Shown here: piece by piece, positions 45,701-56,909 of the stretch
How positions within the stretch are numbered: position 1 is the first letter of the stretch
Layout: each line of letters starts with the position of its first letter
Source: Micractinium sp. NFX-FRZ
Taxonomy: Eukaryota; Chlorophyta; Trebouxiophyceae; Chlorellales; Chlorellaceae
Reading direction: 5' to 3'
NCBI GenBank assembly: GCA_029339195.1
Contig: JAPTJF010000056.1
Coordinates: forward strand, 124,001-188,000
Length of the DNA stretch: 64,000 nucleotides
Notes under the pieces: model-generated
Seen by the model: only the letters and a program-made list of their open reading frames with translations
Databases searched by the model: none
What the model was told of the DNA's origin: nothing
Position numbers and translations under genes: made by a program

Positions 45701-46385
45701 CACCTCACCCTGCCCCAACTCGTCATCCCTTCTTCCCCGCCGAGTGCAGGAACACCAAGGTGCTGTTCAAGCAGGTGCGCCACATGCCCAGGGACCAGCA
45801 GCCCAAGCCCGTCATGGTGCACACCAACTTCCACCCAGGTGAGCCCGCTGAACTGGGGCCGGGAGTGGCGGGCACGCACTGCACCCGACGAAAATGGGAG
45901 GCGGCGTGTTGTGCACAGGCGCTTGGCTCGATGCCTCTCCAGCACCCCCTGGCTGCCCCTCGTTTCATCTAGCAGCACTCCGCACCGCTTGCACTGCGCA
46001 ACCCACGGCTAGCAATGGACTTGACCTCGCGGCACTCCACGGCAGTCATAATCCCCTCCACATCACACCCGCCCCGCTCCCTCGGCCCCATCATGACTTG
46101 CAGACAAGACGGAGCGCATGCGCGGCATCATACAGTACTACATCAAGGTGGGCAGTGCTGGCAGGCTGGGGCTGGCTGGGAGAGGGCAGTGAGAGGCAGT
46201 GTGTGTGCGTGGCACGCGATTGGGGTGCCATGGCACCGCAGCACCGGGCTGTGCTCGACATGCTCCCTCCTGCCCAACCGCCACTCCTGCCTCCCTTTTG
46301 GCCCTGTTAAATCTCGCGCCTGCAGGGCGACGACCACGCACTGGACAAGTTCCCGGGCGGCAGCGAGCCTGGCACGCGGCGCTGA
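42785..46385 (+). CDS. GT77-family glycosyltransferase (RRA-like arabinosyltransferase)
   Basis: Predicted 389 aa. Exons 42785-43183, 43450-43664, 44443-44575, 44873-44978, 45206-45294, 45548-45582, 45750-45838, 46104-46147, 46326-46385. It is a type II membrane protein: a short cytosolic tail, then the membrane anchor [18 protein letters not shown] at about residues 24-41, then a stem. The catalytic part shows [37 protein letters not shown], the DxD-type metal site [12 protein letters not shown], then [13 protein letters not shown] and [11 protein letters not shown]. These are features of the nucleotide-diphospho-sugar transferase family that includes plant RRA and XEG113, which arabinosylate hydroxyproline in extensins. 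A Golgi role in wall or flagellar glycoproteins is inferred. Intron 2 holds a 41-base tandem repeat and a copy of exon 3's start. Confidence 0.86.
43685..43848 (+). repeat. Four tandem 41-base units in GT77 intron 2
   Basis: Units start at 43685, 43726, 43767 and 43808, with a partial fifth at 43849. Each contains CTGCTGCTGAGGGTG, closely resembling the true exon 2 end CTGCTGAG|GTG at 43664. Unit two differs internally. Confidence 0.92.
44350..44381 (+). repeat. Decoy copy of GT77 exon 3 start
   Basis: It would read [11 protein letters not shown] after a GGAG site, against [11 protein letters not shown] at the true exon 3 start (44443). About 25 of 31 bases match. It covers the catalytic DxD motif, and the copy has E in place of the second D. 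Confidence 0.8.
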
Positions 46386-46866
46386 GCTGGCAGTGGCCAG
46401 GTGGCGTCGCTGCAGCCCGTCGTCGGGCAAACGCGCACACACACATCGCCCAGCACCTGGCTGCTCCCAATGTTCCAATTGCTAGCTCGCCTTTCTTTCC
46501 AGCATTGCCTGCTTCACAACTTTTCCAATCTCTCCCCAGACTGCCGATACTTTCTCCAGTTTTACGCCTCGTGCAATCATGCCTCTGTGTGCCGCTCTGC
46601 TTCCGCTGCGTCCGCACCTCAAGTTGCCTGTATTTTGCAGCACCTTGCAATAAATGACTCTGGCAGCATCAAGCAGGGAAGGGTACAGGTCATGTGTTGG
46701 TACAACGGGCAAGGCGAGGCAGGTACAAAGTGCCAGAGCGCCCCAAGCCGGCGCTTCACTCTTCCCCTGCCCTAAACAATCCCAGTGCTTCATTGCCTCA
46801 GCGGAGGCTGGCTAGCCATTGCGGGCCCTCAGGAGGGCGTGCCAGTGCAGGTGCCAAGCCCAGCCC
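46386..46866. other. Convergent intergenic region, GT77 / flavin-reductase-like gene
   Basis: It holds the 3' untranslated regions of two convergent genes. An AATAAA sits at about 46650, but I saw no TGTAA. No coding signal. Confidence 0.45.
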
Positions 46867-48953
46867 TTAGGCAGGCGTGCTGGTGTAGACGAGCGGGTGC
46901 TGCTGGGCGGGGCTGGGGCCGGCCCTGTCTGGGCGCGGCAGGTCAAACAGGCCCGTGGTGCGGGCGTAGGTGTTGCCCCCCAGGCGTGACATTGGCTTGA
47001 ACCGCTCGATGTCGACCACCAGCTTGCCGCTGGGGGAGCGCCCTGCAGGGTGGGCGGGAGCGAGTAGGAGGTGGGTGTTGGTCAAAGGAGGCGAGGGAAC
47101 AGTACATGATACCGCTGGTACCGCTGTCTGTGTCAACCGCCACCTTGCAACCTCGGACAGCGTTGGGCAGGGTGGAGGCGTGGACTGGAGCGGCCCGTGC
47201 TGGCATGAGGAGGATATTTCAGGTGGGGAGGCAAAGCTGCAACTGCGCCATCCGCCCTCACCACAGCCACGGGCATGATGGATGCACTGGACAGCATGCT
47301 AGCGCCGCAGCCTCGCTCCCGCTGCACCCTTCACCCCCTCGTCACAGTGGTTGGTACCCCACGCACTGTGCACCACCCAGCCCAGCCCAGCCCAGCCTGA
47401 GCGCCCCGCACCTGCCACCCCCTCGTGTACGTGCATCATCACCACCTCTCCAATCACTACCGTGCCCGTCACCGTGCCGCTGCCGTCCTTCACCTCATAT
47501 GTGTGCCGCAGCTGGCACTCCATGTGCACTGCTGACTCAGCCACGCGGGGCGGGCGCACCTGCACAGGGGGGGTGAGAGAGTGGGGCGGGGGCGGGGGTG
47601 AGCAGCAGCGGCAAGGGGCGTGCAGGTTGAGAAAGGGCAGGTGCATGGGGTGCCGCATCATGGCCGGGCGCGGCAGCAGCAGCCGGCTCAGCACTCTTCC
47701 TGCAGAGCCCCCATCCCCTTCCTGACACACAAACACACACAACCCCACCTTGACCATTGGCAGGGGCATCAGCCGTGCCAGCCGCAATCCAACCCTCACC
47801 CAGCCACACCTTCTGCTCGGCAACGTCTTGCTCCTTCAAGCCACCTTGACAGCGGGCAGCGGCACCAGCCCTGCCACCTCCATTTCGTCCTCCCCGCACT
47901 TGACTAAACAAGCATTGGCCCTTGCCGGTAAACTCACTAATAGCTTGGAGGCAGGGGTGCCAGCCCGCTGAAAACCACATCCGGTCATACTGACACGGCC
48001 CAAGCCCCCCCTCCCACCATCTGCATTCTTTTGCAGGCCACACGCGCACCTTGAGGGAGGGCAGGGGCGTGAGCCCGCTGAGCTCCATTTCGTCCTCCCC
48101 ATACTCAAAGTTGCCGCAGCAGTAGTTGGCCGCCTCAATGAACCACTCCGACATGATGTTCACCACAAACTCGCTGCAGGGAGCAGGAGCAAGCTCTGGT
48201 TGTGAGTTGTGCTGGAAGGGAGGGGGCGGTGTGCGGAAGGCGGGACGGGGCGCACTCGAGAGGCATCATGTGGGGCCACATGGCAGATTGTCAGGCATGC
48301 CAGAAAGGGCGGGCGCAGCTGCGCAGACGGCACGCACTCGTCCTGGCTGCAGCAACTGTCGCAATCCAGCGCGCCTCATTCAGCCAACCGTGCACGGCGG
48401 CGTGCTGCATCCCAGCCCTCTGCCTCCTCAGCTGCCTCACTTCATTTGCAGCCCCCTCCCTTCCGCCTCACCCCGTCTCCAGTATGTTGACCAGCGTGTC
48501 TTTGCGGCCGTGCGGGCGCAGCCGGGAGGCGGCAAACCCGATCACCACGTGGGGTGGGGAGTGGGCCACGACGTTGAAGTAGGAGAAGGGGGCGAGGTTG
48601 CCGGTGCCGGCAGCGCTTTGAGTGGAGACAAAGGCGATGGGGCGGGGGACGATTGCCGAGATACACAGTGGGTAGAGCACATCGGAGGGGAGCTGGGCGG
48701 GGTCTATGGTGTGCATGGCGTCCGCACCGGCGGCTCCCCAGGGCGTGGGCTGAGCCTGCGGAGGCTGCCAGCCGGGGTGCGGCGGGGGGCCGCGCAATGG
48801 GGGCGGGCCGTTGCCGGCGACGGTGGTGGCGGCGCCGCCTTTCAAGCCGCGCTCATGCTCGCGCTTCGCGCTGCGGAGCCACTGCTGTATGGTGTAGAGG
48901 GTAGCTGCCCCCGCGGCGGCGGCCAGAAGCAGTGGGAGGGGGCGAGTCTCCAT
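46867..48953 (-). CDS. Flavin-reductase-like (FMN split-barrel) protein
   Basis: Predicted 309 aa. Exons 48472-48953, 48050-48173, 47412-47559, 46867-47042. The N-terminus has a hydrophobic segment (LPLLLAAAAGAATLYTIQQW), suggesting a membrane anchor, then a Pro/Gly-rich linker. The split-barrel domain follows: YPLCISAIVPRPIAFVSTQS, GNLAPFSYFNVVAHSPPHVV, KDTLVNILETGEFVVNIMSE, GEVVMMHV, and RLGGNTYARTTGLFDLPRP near the end. Members bind FMN and reduce flavins or related substrates, or serve other roles; the substrate here is not evident. Intron 2 contains two further copies of the 3' end of exon 2, and the exon 2 reading frame stays open through the whole intron. Confidence 0.85.
47749..47900 (-). 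repeat. Two decoy copies of exon 2's 3' end in the flavin-reductase intron
   Basis: Copy one (47845-47900) reads GEDEMEVAGLVPLPAVK before GTGGC. Copy two (47749-47780) reads ARLMPLPMVK before GTGGG. The true exon end (48050) reads GEDEMELSGLTPLPSLK before GTGCG. Each copy keeps AAG|GTG as a potential donor. Confidence 0.88.
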
Positions 48954-49272
48954 TTGATCACTTCTTTTCGCAGCGGCTGCTAGGTTGTGCTTACGCTTAT
49001 CGCTTGAATGGAAAGCCCTGATTGAGCCAGAGAGCAGAATGAGCACCTGCGAGACTCCAGTCATACGTGACTGGCCAGGTGGACAGTGGTGCTCCCGCTG
49101 TGCCTATATGACGCATATGGCGATCAACGGGCGCTTGCGACAGTGCAAAAGTATCAGAGGCTAACCCGCTAGCCAGACAACCTCAACACAGCACGATAAG
49201 CCCCGCCGCCAGTCCCGCAAGTGCGAGCCGCATTTGAGCGTTCCACCCTTCCAACTCGTATAGCACAATATT
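48954..49272. promoter_or_regulatory. Divergent promoter region, flavin-reductase-like / shikimate kinase
   Basis: These 319 bases lie between divergent starts and are moderately AT-richer than the genes. No named element recognised. Confidence 0.5.
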
Positions 49273-51841
49273 ATGGTAATGCAGACGGTGGCAGCTGCGC
49301 CGACGCAGCGCCTTCAGGCGGGGCTCACATGCCGCCGGCAGTCCGCCGCTCTGGTGGCCGTGCCCTCGCGGGCCGCCTCCAGCAGCTTCAGGCAGCACGC
49401 CGAAGCAGCGCCGCGGCGGCAGCTAGCGCGGCAGGCCGCCGCTGGCGGCTGGCGGCAGCGGCAGCGGGCGGTGCTGGTGTCGGCCGCTGCCGATGGAGAG
49501 ATTGGGCCCCAGGATTTCGTGGAGCGCAAGATCCGGCTGGAGGAGGGCAGCCAGGACTTTGCGCAGCTCACGCAGCAGATCGAGGTGCGGGGGCGGGTGG
49601 AGCAGTGTAGGCGGTGAGGCAGCAGCGGCGGGGCCAAGCACTGAGCATGTCGTTCATGCATGGCAGGCTGCAGTACCCTTGAGTGCATACCAGGTCGTGC
49701 AGCCAGGCAGCTGACCACTTGTGCCCCTGCCCTGGCCGCTGCTGCGCTGCAGGACACCGCGGCAGAGGTGGTTGAGGGGCTGCAAGGCACCAGCCTGTTC
49801 CTCATTGGCATGATGGGCAGGTGCGTGGGCACGCACCTTGGCACACGCACATTGTGCATGCCAATGGAAGCACCAGTCCCGCATCCAGGGGCATCATGCA
49901 CGTTTGGTGCTACTACAGGGGCGTGCATATAGATGTACAGCAGCACAGTCTACCCACGCTGCTGTTCAGTGCAGGGCAGCCGCTGCGGCACGCCTCACAG
50001 CTGCAGGCAGATTCCAGGGGCAGGCAACGCCCACTGCTTGCCCTCGGGAACGCGCGCACATGCGTCTTGCCGGCCGCCCCGCCTCGCCGCCAGCAGACTG
50101 TGTGCACAAGTCAGCACCCATGACCTGGCCGGCCCCCTGCCCCACCCCCGCATGCAGCGGCAAGTCCACCGTGGGCAAGCTGGTCAGCAAGGCCCTGGGC
50201 TACTGCTTCTTCGACACAGGCAAGTGAATGGCTGGGCTGGCCTCCAAAGTAGGCGCCTGAGAGCCTTGACGCCCAATCCCCCCTTGCTTGTCACAGTGCT
50301 GGTGGCGTCTGCTTGATTTTGACGTTGATTTCGGCTGTGCCTTGACCACCCGCAGATGCCCTGATTGAGCAGCTGGCGCAGAAGAAGGTGTCTGAGATCT
50401 TTGCAGAGGATGGGGAGGAGTCGTTTCGGGAGGCGGAGACGCAAGTGTTGGCGGTGAGCGGGCAAGGGGGAGGGGCGGGTGAGGGGCTTGGTGAGCGGCG
50501 GGCAAAGTGCCGGCAGCGGTTGGGAACTGCGTGTGCAGTCTGCCTGAACCCAGCAGTGCATGCCTGGACCTAGTGCCCCACGGCGTGTGTGCTTGCGTGT
50601 GAGAGCTGGGCGTGTATCTTTCATCCTTCCCCACCTGTTGACTCACCTTCCAGGAGCCATCCCCTCTTCGAGATCTGCGTGGCTGCTGCCGGCACACCTC
50701 TCACCTGGCCCCTCTGCGTTCCTCCCCTCCTCTCCCCTCCCTTCCCGCCCCCCCAGGAGCTGGCCCCGTTCAAGGACTGTGTGATTGCCACCGGCGGCGG
50801 CGTGCCCACGCGCGCCGAGAACTGGGGGCACATGCAGGGCGGCGTGTCGGTCTGGCTCAATGGCCCGCCCACGCTGCTGGCGCACCGCGTGGTGGGGGAC
50901 GGCACAGAGAGCCGGCCACTGCTGAGCCAGGTGGGGGCGGGGGCAGGGGGCGCAGAGGTATCCTTGTGTGGGAAGTGCAGGGGCGACCTGCCCCGCCTGG
51001 TGTGGGGAGGGATTGGGCACGCTTTGCTGGGGCAGGGGCAGGGCAGGCGCGGGCTGTAGGCGGCTCGAGGAAGGGGACACGTGGCTGCAGCGGCGGCTGC
51101 AGCAAGCAGTGGGGGCACAGGGGGACAGCGGCGGAGGTCGGCGTAGTGCCCGACCCTGTCCCCGCTCTGGCGGTGGTGTGCACCTCCCCGCTTGGTGCAC
51201 CTTGTGCATTCGGCCCCGTGCGCACCTGTCGTGCTCTCCAACGGGCACCCCTTCCCCCGCCCTCACCCCCCGCGCTCCCTGCAGGACGGCGGCAGCGAGC
51301 AGTCAGATGCATACCACGCGGCCGTTGAGCGCCTCACGCAGCTGCTGGAGCAGCGGCAGCCGCTGTACCAGAGCGCAGACATTGTGGTGTCACTGGAGGG
51401 GACCGGCCCCGACGCTGAGCTGGGCGCCCCCGCCATGCTGGTCGCTTTCCGCGTGCTTTCGGCCATCAACCAGAGGGTGAAGGACGACGCGGGTGAGCGC
51501 TGCATGCTGTGCTGTGCTGCGTTGTGCTGTGTTTTGTTGTGCGCGAGCACCTTGTGATGAAGGGCGAGGGGGCTGAGCGCTTCTGCCCGCCCCCGCCGTC
51601 TGCCCTTGTGCTGCCAGCGGATTGTTTCCAAGGGAGCCGTGCACAAAGACAAGCTTCTCAGCTTGCCCTTCTTTCTGTTCCGCTTCCTTTGTCCTGCTGT
51701 GTCTTGTCTGCAGAGGAGCGGCGGCGGCGCATGGACTTTGAGATCATCCAGGAGGAGCTGCCCTCCACGATGCGTGTGGTGGAGAGCCCAGCGGCGGCGG
51801 CGGCGGCCCAGCAGCAGCAGGAGGACCCCTTCCTGCCCTGA
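49273..51841 (+). CDS. Shikimate kinase, plastid precursor
   Basis: Predicted 349 aa. It phosphorylates shikimate at the 3-hydroxyl in aromatic amino-acid synthesis in the plastid. Exons 49273-49584, 49753-49820, 50158-50219, 50356-50453, 50757-50930, 51285-51492, 51714-51841. The first 70 residues form an Ala/Arg/Gln-rich transit peptide. The kinase core shows the P-loop [20 protein letters not shown], the shikimate-binding Asp in YCFFDTDALIEQ, Arg in ESFREAET, the [13 protein letters not shown] loop, the lid SRPLL, and RQPLY near the C-terminus. These key residues mark it as an active kinase rather than a SKL paralogue. The intron after 50219 is GC-AG. Additions beyond the usual core are a 50-residue linker before the P-loop and an acidic, Ala/Gln-rich tail. 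Confidence 0.93.
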
Positions 51842-52574
51842 GCAGGCACCTGGGCAGCAGCCTGAGCATGCGGGCCGACCGCCTGAACTGCCCTGGCGCC
51901 AGCAATGCCCTGGTGCTGGCTTGCGGGCAGCATTGGCTGCCGCTGCTGGCGCCACCTGCCTTTGAACTGTGCTGCTGTGGGCCAGATGCGCCACTTTGCT
52001 GCCGCCTGTTGCCTCGCTTGGGCCCCCTTGGGTCCCTTCTCTTCCTTGCCTCCCCCTCTGAACCACCGCATTGGCACCCTACTGTCGCCCCTTTCATGGA
52101 ATCAGCCCTGACCTTGAGCACATGCTGCACACGACGGCAGGACTTTTGAAATCAGCTTCTGCTGCCAAAGCTGCTCAGCTCGGCACGATGCCTTGAGCCC
52201 TCGGCCACAGGCTAGGACCAGTGGGCAGCCGCTGGGTGGCACCCGGCCAGCAGTTGGATGTCCTCGTATTTCATGGCAGTTCTGGTATTGCTACGAAGGC
52301 ACTGGGCAATTTGCCCAGTCACCGTCTCGCCCAGGAGGGAAGCGCGCCCGCTCAGGCAGACGTCCGACTGACGTGGCGCCCGTGGGGCTCAGTTCCTGGG
52401 GGAGCCGGGTGATTAGTCGTGGCTGCGTGAAAATATGAGCACCGTCGGTGGGAATTGCGCACAAGCTCATTCTTTGCGAACCACGCCCAGTGCTGTTCGG
52501 CCTCTTCCCTCCACCACACCCGTGCCTGCCCACCTCCCAACTGTTCGCCCTCGCGCATCAAGCGTGATAAAAAC
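51842..52574. other. Intergenic: shikimate kinase 3' flank and upstream region of the small membrane protein
   Basis: Tandem plus-strand genes. There is no family-like ORF. GATAAAAAC lies immediately before the next start codon. No TGTAA seen. Confidence 0.45.
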
Positions 52575-53434
52575 ATGCAGCTGGTTTGCGCTCCCTCAGC
52601 AGGCCGCAGCGCCTGCGCACGCCCGGCGACTCTTGCACGCCCTGCCAACCCCCTCCGCGCTGCCGCCGCCGCCGTCCGCCGCTGCTCAGCCCCGCGGCGC
52701 ACGCCGCAGGTGCAGGCAGCCCTGCCAGCGGTGCTCCCGGCTGCTGCGAAGCTGGCCGGACACGCGGTGAGTCAGAGAGTGCCTGCAGCTTGCTTGCATA
52801 TTGCTAGTATCATCGCACACTGCCCCCGCGTCTCAGGCACCGCCGCTGGTGCATGACGCGCCAAGCTGCTCACCGGGCGCTGCTGCCGCCACCTGACGCC
52901 TGCTTGGCTGTGTCCCCTCACCTCCAACCACATCTAAACTCTCCCAATATAACTGGCTTCCGTGCAGGTGGGCGCCTTTGTCCTGTTCTATTGCTCGCTC
53001 AACTGGGCCACCTTCCGGCGCGCACGCAAGCAGGTAGGAAGCGGTGCAGCCCCGCTGCTGCTGAGGTAACAGGGGGGGCAGGCAGCCGAGCTGCCCCTGC
53101 CTCCCTGGAGGGGTTGTGCTGAATGTTTGGTCACTGCCGGCACTGGCGCTCTGCTGCTAAAGCGTTGTCCTGTGCCGTCCACCACCGGTCGGCACCTGCA
53201 CTGCACACTTCACATTCCCTCCCACCAACGCTATTTGCGGGCGCCAGCGCCGTCCCTGTTACACACTAGCACCGCCTTACAAAAGCACTCATCCCCACCT
53301 GCTTGCAGGCTGAGGAGTATGGGAAGAATGCAAGCAGCGGCCAAGAGGAGCGCAAGAAGCGCGTTCAGAAGCTGACGGGCAGCGGCGGCAGGGGTGATGG
53401 CAGCAGCGGGGATGGCCAGAAGAACAAGGCGTGA
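52575..53434 (+). CDS. Small single-pass membrane protein with plastid-type transit peptide
   Basis: Predicted 127 aa. Exons 52575-52766, 52968-53033, 53309-53434, in phase. The first 45 residues are rich in Ala, Arg, Ser and Cys with no acids, a typical chloroplast transit peptide. One hydrophobic stretch follows (VGAFVLFYCSLNWATFRR), then a charged tail (QAEEYGKNASSGQEERKKR) ending in Gly/Ser/Lys. I do not recognise the family. The design suggests a thylakoid or envelope protein with a soluble basic tail. Confidence 0.65.
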
Positions 53435-54505
53435 GGTGAGCGCCACGGCGTGCACTTCACATGCGTGCCGCGTCAGAAGTGGGCTTGCAATGCTCTCCAC
53501 TTAGGGCGGAGCAGGCACAGCAGATGGTCAGGCCTGCACGAGTGATGTACTTTCTCTACCCGGTCACACCGCTCCTTCCACTTCTTCTTTCGTGCTTTGC
53601 TCAAATCAATCTCATCCCTTCTCTTTTCATTCTCTCCAATTCTTCTTTCTCTTCTTTCCATTTTGATGTGTGATGATTTGATGCATGCTGCCTGCCGCCG
53701 GAAGTGTGCCACGTGATCCTCCCTCGCCTGACCTGACTCTTGCATAAGAAAGAATGATGATTGCTTCCAACGACTTGCCATGTTGTCGGCCCACCTTTGA
53801 CAGCACATGCTGTACACCACCTGCTGTTTAATAGAAAGCCTGCCAGGCACTTGAGGAAAACACAGCTGCGCAGGAAGAGAAGGGGGGGCGGCAGTAGGCA
53901 GGGGTTGAGGGTTCGGACATCTAATTGTTGATAATGGTAAAAATGCAGGGATCGTACTGGTGGGGTCAAACCGCATAAAATTAACAATTAAAAATAACGA
54001 GTGAACACTTCCTGCTCCAAAAACAGAGACTCAGGTGTGGTTGTGAACCGACCGCGAAGGCAACACCGGCGCACAGCTGATCCGTGACAGGCACCTGCAG
54101 CGTGACCGGCACCTCAAGCTGAACCGTCCTGAACACCGGAGTGGGCACTGCACCAGCTGCGGGGCGGGGCGGCAGCCGGCGTGGGGCACCTGTCCACGCC
54201 GGCATCTGTCCACAGCCTGAATGCTGATAGGCCGGAACGCCACTGCGACAGGCGGTGCCGCACAGTTCAAGGCACACAGGCCCCATCAGCACTGTGGCGC
54301 TCTTTTGGGTACTCTGTTTATACTTTCATATACGTTTATCCACCACTAGTGAGGGTACTGCACTTGGCAGATCGATGGGGCACGACGAGATGTGGGCCGC
54401 CGCTCAGCATGCCGCCCCAGCGGGGCTGCTCATTTGGTGCCTTTGCCGGCCCCAGCCTCCTGTTCTCCCCTCCTACACCCGGCGCATCGAAGCAAGGCCG
54501 CCAAA
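53435..54505. other. Intergenic, AT-richer than average
   Basis: It holds the 3' flank of the small membrane protein and the promoter of the complex I gene. There is a pyrimidine-rich patch at about 53570-53670 and an AT-rich patch at about 53930-54000. I see no coding signal and no RNA gene. Confidence 0.45.
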
Positions 54506-56829
54506 ATGCAGCGGGCCAAGGCGCTGGAGCGCCTGCGGCAGCTGGGCTCTCGCAGCCTGGCGCAGCGCGGAATGGCCGCTGCGGCTCAGCCCGCGCCGGT
54601 GGACGATGGCATGATCGAGGTCACGGTGGACGGGCAGCCTGTGCGCGTGCCTAAGGGCTCGAACGTGCTGCAGGCCTGCGATGCCGCTGGCAAGGACATC
54701 CCTAGGTGAGGCTCCCGGTGGGATGCTCTCGACGCTCACAGGATGCAAACGTTGTCGATCGCCCCGCGTGTGGGGTCCGCAGCCCGAGGGTTTGCGGGGG
54801 GCGGGTCTCCGACCTGCAGCGAGTGGCACCTGGCCGGCTTGCGCTCCCTCATCAAGCCCCTATACAACCGCAGGTTCTGCTACCACCAGCGGCTGTCCAT
54901 TGCGGGCAACTGCAGAATGTGCTTGGTGGAGGTGCGCCGCCCGCCCCGTGCCGCTGGCGCTCGTGCGCGTGTCCAGCCCTAGCAGCAGCAGTAGAGCGGG
55001 GCGTCAGTGCTGGTCTAATGCTAATGGGGCAGCAGCAAGCTTGTAGGACAGCCAAAGTAGCATGCGGGCTCCCACCCGCCGCTCTCTCTAGACGCCCTGC
55101 TGCCTGCCTGCTGCCGCGCGCTTCGCCCCCTGCCGCGCCCCCCATCCACCCGCCCGCCTCGGCCGCCCACTCGCCTCGCCTACACCGCCCGCCTGCCTGC
55201 CACAGGTGGAGAAGAGCCCCAAGCCGGTGGCCTCCTGTGCCATGCCTGCCGGGCCTGGCATGAACATCAAGACGGACACGCCCCTGGTGAAGAAGGCTCG
55301 CGAGGGTGTGATGGAGTTCCTGCTGATCAACCACCCGCTGGACTGCCCCATCTGCGACCAGGGAGGCGAGTGCGACCTGCAGGACCAGGTGCGGGGCGCA
55401 GGGAATGAGAGGGTGGGGGGCGGGGCGGGGAAAGCTGGGTGCAGGGGATGATGGGAGGGTGGGAGGAGAGCGGGTTGTGTGGGTGGCAGGGCAGGGGGGA
55501 AACATGCAGTTGCGAGGGCAGGAGCTGGCACGATAATGGGCGGGCAGCTGCAGGCGGGGTGGGCAGGGCGCGTGGCAGTAGGTTGGTGCCACAGCTCCGT
55601 GCGGGCCCCCCCTGCTGGTACTCTGTAGCAGCACACCGGGCCTTATGCCGGCTGGCTGCGCTCTTGACTGTTCCGTGCTGGTGGGTTGCTGACATGTCAG
55701 CACCTGCCACTTCACTAACTAAACTATTTTCTTCGCTGTAATGACATGCTCCCTGCTTGCAGTCCATGATCTTTGGCTCCGACCGCGGGCGCTTCACGGA
55801 GGTCAAGCGCGCGGTGGCGGACAAGAACCTGGGGCCCCTGGTGCGCGCTGCGCTGCGCTATGCTATGCTGTGCTGAGCTGTACTGTGCTGTGCTGTGCTG
55901 TCTTGCACTGCACTGCACTTGGGTGGCGGACAAGAACCTGGGGCCCCTGGTGCGTGCTGCGCTGCGCTGTGCTGTGCTGTGCGTACGGTGTTTGACACAA
56001 ATGCTGGTCTGTGGCACATAGCATTGGCCAGCGTCAATGTGCAGAGAGGAGGCAGGAAGAGTGTGGGAGCGATGTTGCTCAAGGCAGTGCAACTGGCCGC
56101 TTCCTTCAGTGCCCCTCCTGCCCATCATTGATCCATCACCCAACATTTTGTGTGCGTGCCCTGGCGCAGGTGAAGACGGTGATGACGCGCTGCATCCACT
56201 GCACCCGCTGCATCCGTTTTGCTAAGGAGATTGCGGGGACGGACGACCTGGGCATCACGGGGCGCGGGCGCGACGCCGAGGTCGGCACCTACGTGGAGAA
56301 GGTGAGACCCGAGCAGTGTGTGAGCACACGCGTGTGGATCTTGTGGCGCACCGGCATGCTGGCAGCATGCCCGTGGTGCGGGCGGCTTGGCGCCTGCTTG
56401 CTCCCAGCCTCGCTCACATTTACACTCCTCCCCTTGTGCCCTCGCGGCACTCGCGGCAAGCTTCACCATGTCAACTCCCCCCCTCCTGGCGCACCTGGGC
56501 AGCCGCCGACTGCCGAGCTGGGCGGCAGCATGACTAACCAAGTTCCGCCGTGACAGGTGTTGCATATGTCGCCTTGAGTCCTCCGCTTTCCTATCTTCCT
56601 GCTTGCAGCTGATGACCAGCGAGCTGAGCGGCAACGTGATCGACCTGTGCCCCGTGGGCGCCCTCACCGCCAAGCCCTCCGCCTTCACCTACCGCAACTG
56701 GGAGCTCAAGACCACGGAAAGCGTGGACACGAGCGACGCGCTGGGCGCCAACATCCGGGTGGACAGCCGCGGCGTGGAGGTGGGTGGGCCTGCCTGCCTG
56801 GCTGCTGGCTGCTGGCTGGCTTGCCGGCC

Positions 56830-56860
<31 letters not shown>

Positions 56861-56870
56861 TTGCTTGCTT

Positions 56871-56909
<39 letters not shown>

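Noticed and set aside
47845..47900. Mutually exclusive alternative exon in the flavin-reductase gene
   Set aside because: The best acceptor before the copy (TTTAG) would join exon 1 out of phase, so a normal exon swap does not work. Kept only as a duplication finding.
53435..54505. Possible hidden gene in the large intergenic gap
   Set aside because: The short ORFs lack splice-linked continuation, family motifs or transit signals, and composition shifts to AT-rich as in other intergenic DNA here.
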